From Gammaproteobacteria bacterium UBA4475 (GTDB taxonomy: Bacteria > Pseudomonadota > Gammaproteobacteria > Pseudomonadales > Azotimanducaceae), in assembly GCA_002389265.1 (NCBI GenBank), contig DGOD01000127.1:1-6784 (forward strand): a stretch of 6,784 nucleotides of DNA, written 5' to 3'. Shown here one piece after another: positions 6,465 to 6,784 of this stretch. The first letter of the stretch is position 1. The number at the start of each line of letters is the position of its first letter. Under the pieces are notes generated by a model. It was given only the letters and a program-made list of their open reading frames with translations. It ran no database searches and was not told the DNA's origin. The translations under genes and the position numbers were made by a program.

Positions 6465-6516
6465 CCCTTTCGAGTCAGTTGTTGATTCGAAAGGGGGATT
6501 CCTCTGATCAACTGAC
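6465..6516 (+). promoter_or_regulatory. Two competing hairpins before the MoaD-like gene
   Basis: Hairpin A pairs CCCTTTCGA (6465-6473) with TCGAAAGGG (6487-6495). It can extend inward with two G-U wobbles to a 14-bp stem with a TTG loop (6479-6481). Hairpin B pairs GTCAGTTG (6474-6481) with CAACTGAC (6509-6516), whose 3' arm ends directly before the GGAG ribosome-binding site (6517-6520). The inner arm of A and the 5' arm of B share 6474-6478, so the full forms exclude each other. No T-tract follows either, so this is not a canonical terminator. A translational switch or mRNA-processing element is inference. Confidence 0.45.
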
Positions 6517-6525
6517 GGAGTTTGA

Positions 6526-6777
6526 ATGATGCCCAGAATCAGTCTGACATCGTCCTTACGCGATGCAGTGGATGGCGCAGAATCGATCGAACTGCATGCC
6601 GAAACCATCGGCGAGATGTTTGCGAAGTTGGCTGAACGCTACCCACGAATGGCAGACCGTATCGATGCGGGTATCGCTGTGGCTATTGATGGGCAAATTT
6701 ATCGGGATGACTGGAATGCCAAAATTCCAGCTGACGCCGCAGAAGTGTTTCTGCTGCCCAGAATACAGGGTGGTTAG
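6526..6777 (+). CDS. MoaD/ThiS-like sulfur-carrier protein ending in Gly-Gly
   Basis: Small ubiquitin-fold protein (83 aa) with the C-terminal Gly-Gly (82-83) needed for adenylation and thiocarboxylation by a MoeB/ThiF-type enzyme. In MoaD the thiocarboxylate supplies sulfur to MoaE for the dithiolene of molybdopterin. The segment before the tail (EVFLLPRIQGG) matches the family's last strand and tail, and the LRDAV...TIGEMFAKLAERYP segment (11-40) matches the first strand-helix unit. Length and lack of extra C-terminal residues fit a ready-to-use carrier. GGAG at 6517-6520 is five bases from the first ATG; an adjacent second Met at 6529 would give 8-nt spacing, so the exact start is uncertain. 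It lies 82 bp after the large subunit, probably in the same operon, suggesting a role in cofactor supply to that enzyme. A ThiS-like or protein-modifier role is the alternative. The partner E1 or MoaE gene is not in the window. Confidence 0.85.
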   Translation: MMPRISLTSSLRDAVDGAESIELHAETIGEMFAKLAERYPRMADRIDAGIAVAIDGQIYRDDWNAKIPADAAEVFLLPRIQGG

Positions 6778-6784
6778 ACAATCT

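Noticed and set aside
6444..6525. Moco riboswitch before the MoaD-like gene
   Set aside because: The gap is only 82 nt, shorter than the known Moco RNA element, and I see only two simple competing hairpins.

Overview
The window looks like chromosomal DNA from a Gram-negative proteobacterium, most likely a gammaproteobacterium. The reasons are two outer-membrane-type lipoproteins with classical lipoboxes, tightly packed genes with Shine-Dalgarno sites, moderate GC, and the protein families present. No rRNA, tRNA, CRISPR array, insertion sequence or phage gene is visible. The taxonomic call is inference.

The left part (1-2521) is read leftward. Its first gene encodes a small HD-domain protein (1970-2521). 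Its histidine/aspartate pattern resembles the MIOX/PhnZ/TmpB group of HD-fold diiron oxygenases more than ordinary HD phosphohydrolases. After a perfect 14-bp inverted repeat come two unrelated lipoproteins of unknown function (1158-1874 and 80-1165). Their reading frames overlap by 8 bp, so they are probably translationally coupled. Positions 1-79 hold no gene I can support.

A 244-bp divergent intergenic region (2522-2765) separates this block from the rightward genes. It carries a near-consensus sigma-70 promoter for the HD gene (TTGACC-N17-TATCAT), an 8-bp direct repeat inside that promoter, and a 10-bp direct repeat 41 bp apart on the side facing the rightward operon.

The right part (2766-6777) is a rightward operon for a three-subunit molybdenum hydroxylase of the xanthine oxidase family, in the order FAD subunit, 2Fe-2S subunit, molybdopterin subunit (medium-small-large, as in coxMSL-type loci). 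The last gene in the window is a MoaD/ThiS-like ubiquitin-fold protein ending in Gly-Gly. The small and large subunits have the expected cofactor ligands and the catalytic Glu. The active-site loop reads AYRAPSA, not the Cys-containing AYxCSFR loop of form I aerobic CO dehydrogenase, so the enzyme is an organic-substrate hydroxylase or dehydrogenase of unknown substrate. The MoaD-like gene suggests a sulfur carrier for pterin-dithiolene synthesis co-expressed with the enzyme that uses the cofactor. The 82-nt gap before it can form two mutually exclusive hairpins, one abutting its ribosome-binding site.

The most interesting combination is a putative HD-type diiron oxygenase divergent from a molybdenum hydroxylase that carries its own sulfur-carrier gene. 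Whether the two halves share a pathway cannot be settled from this window.
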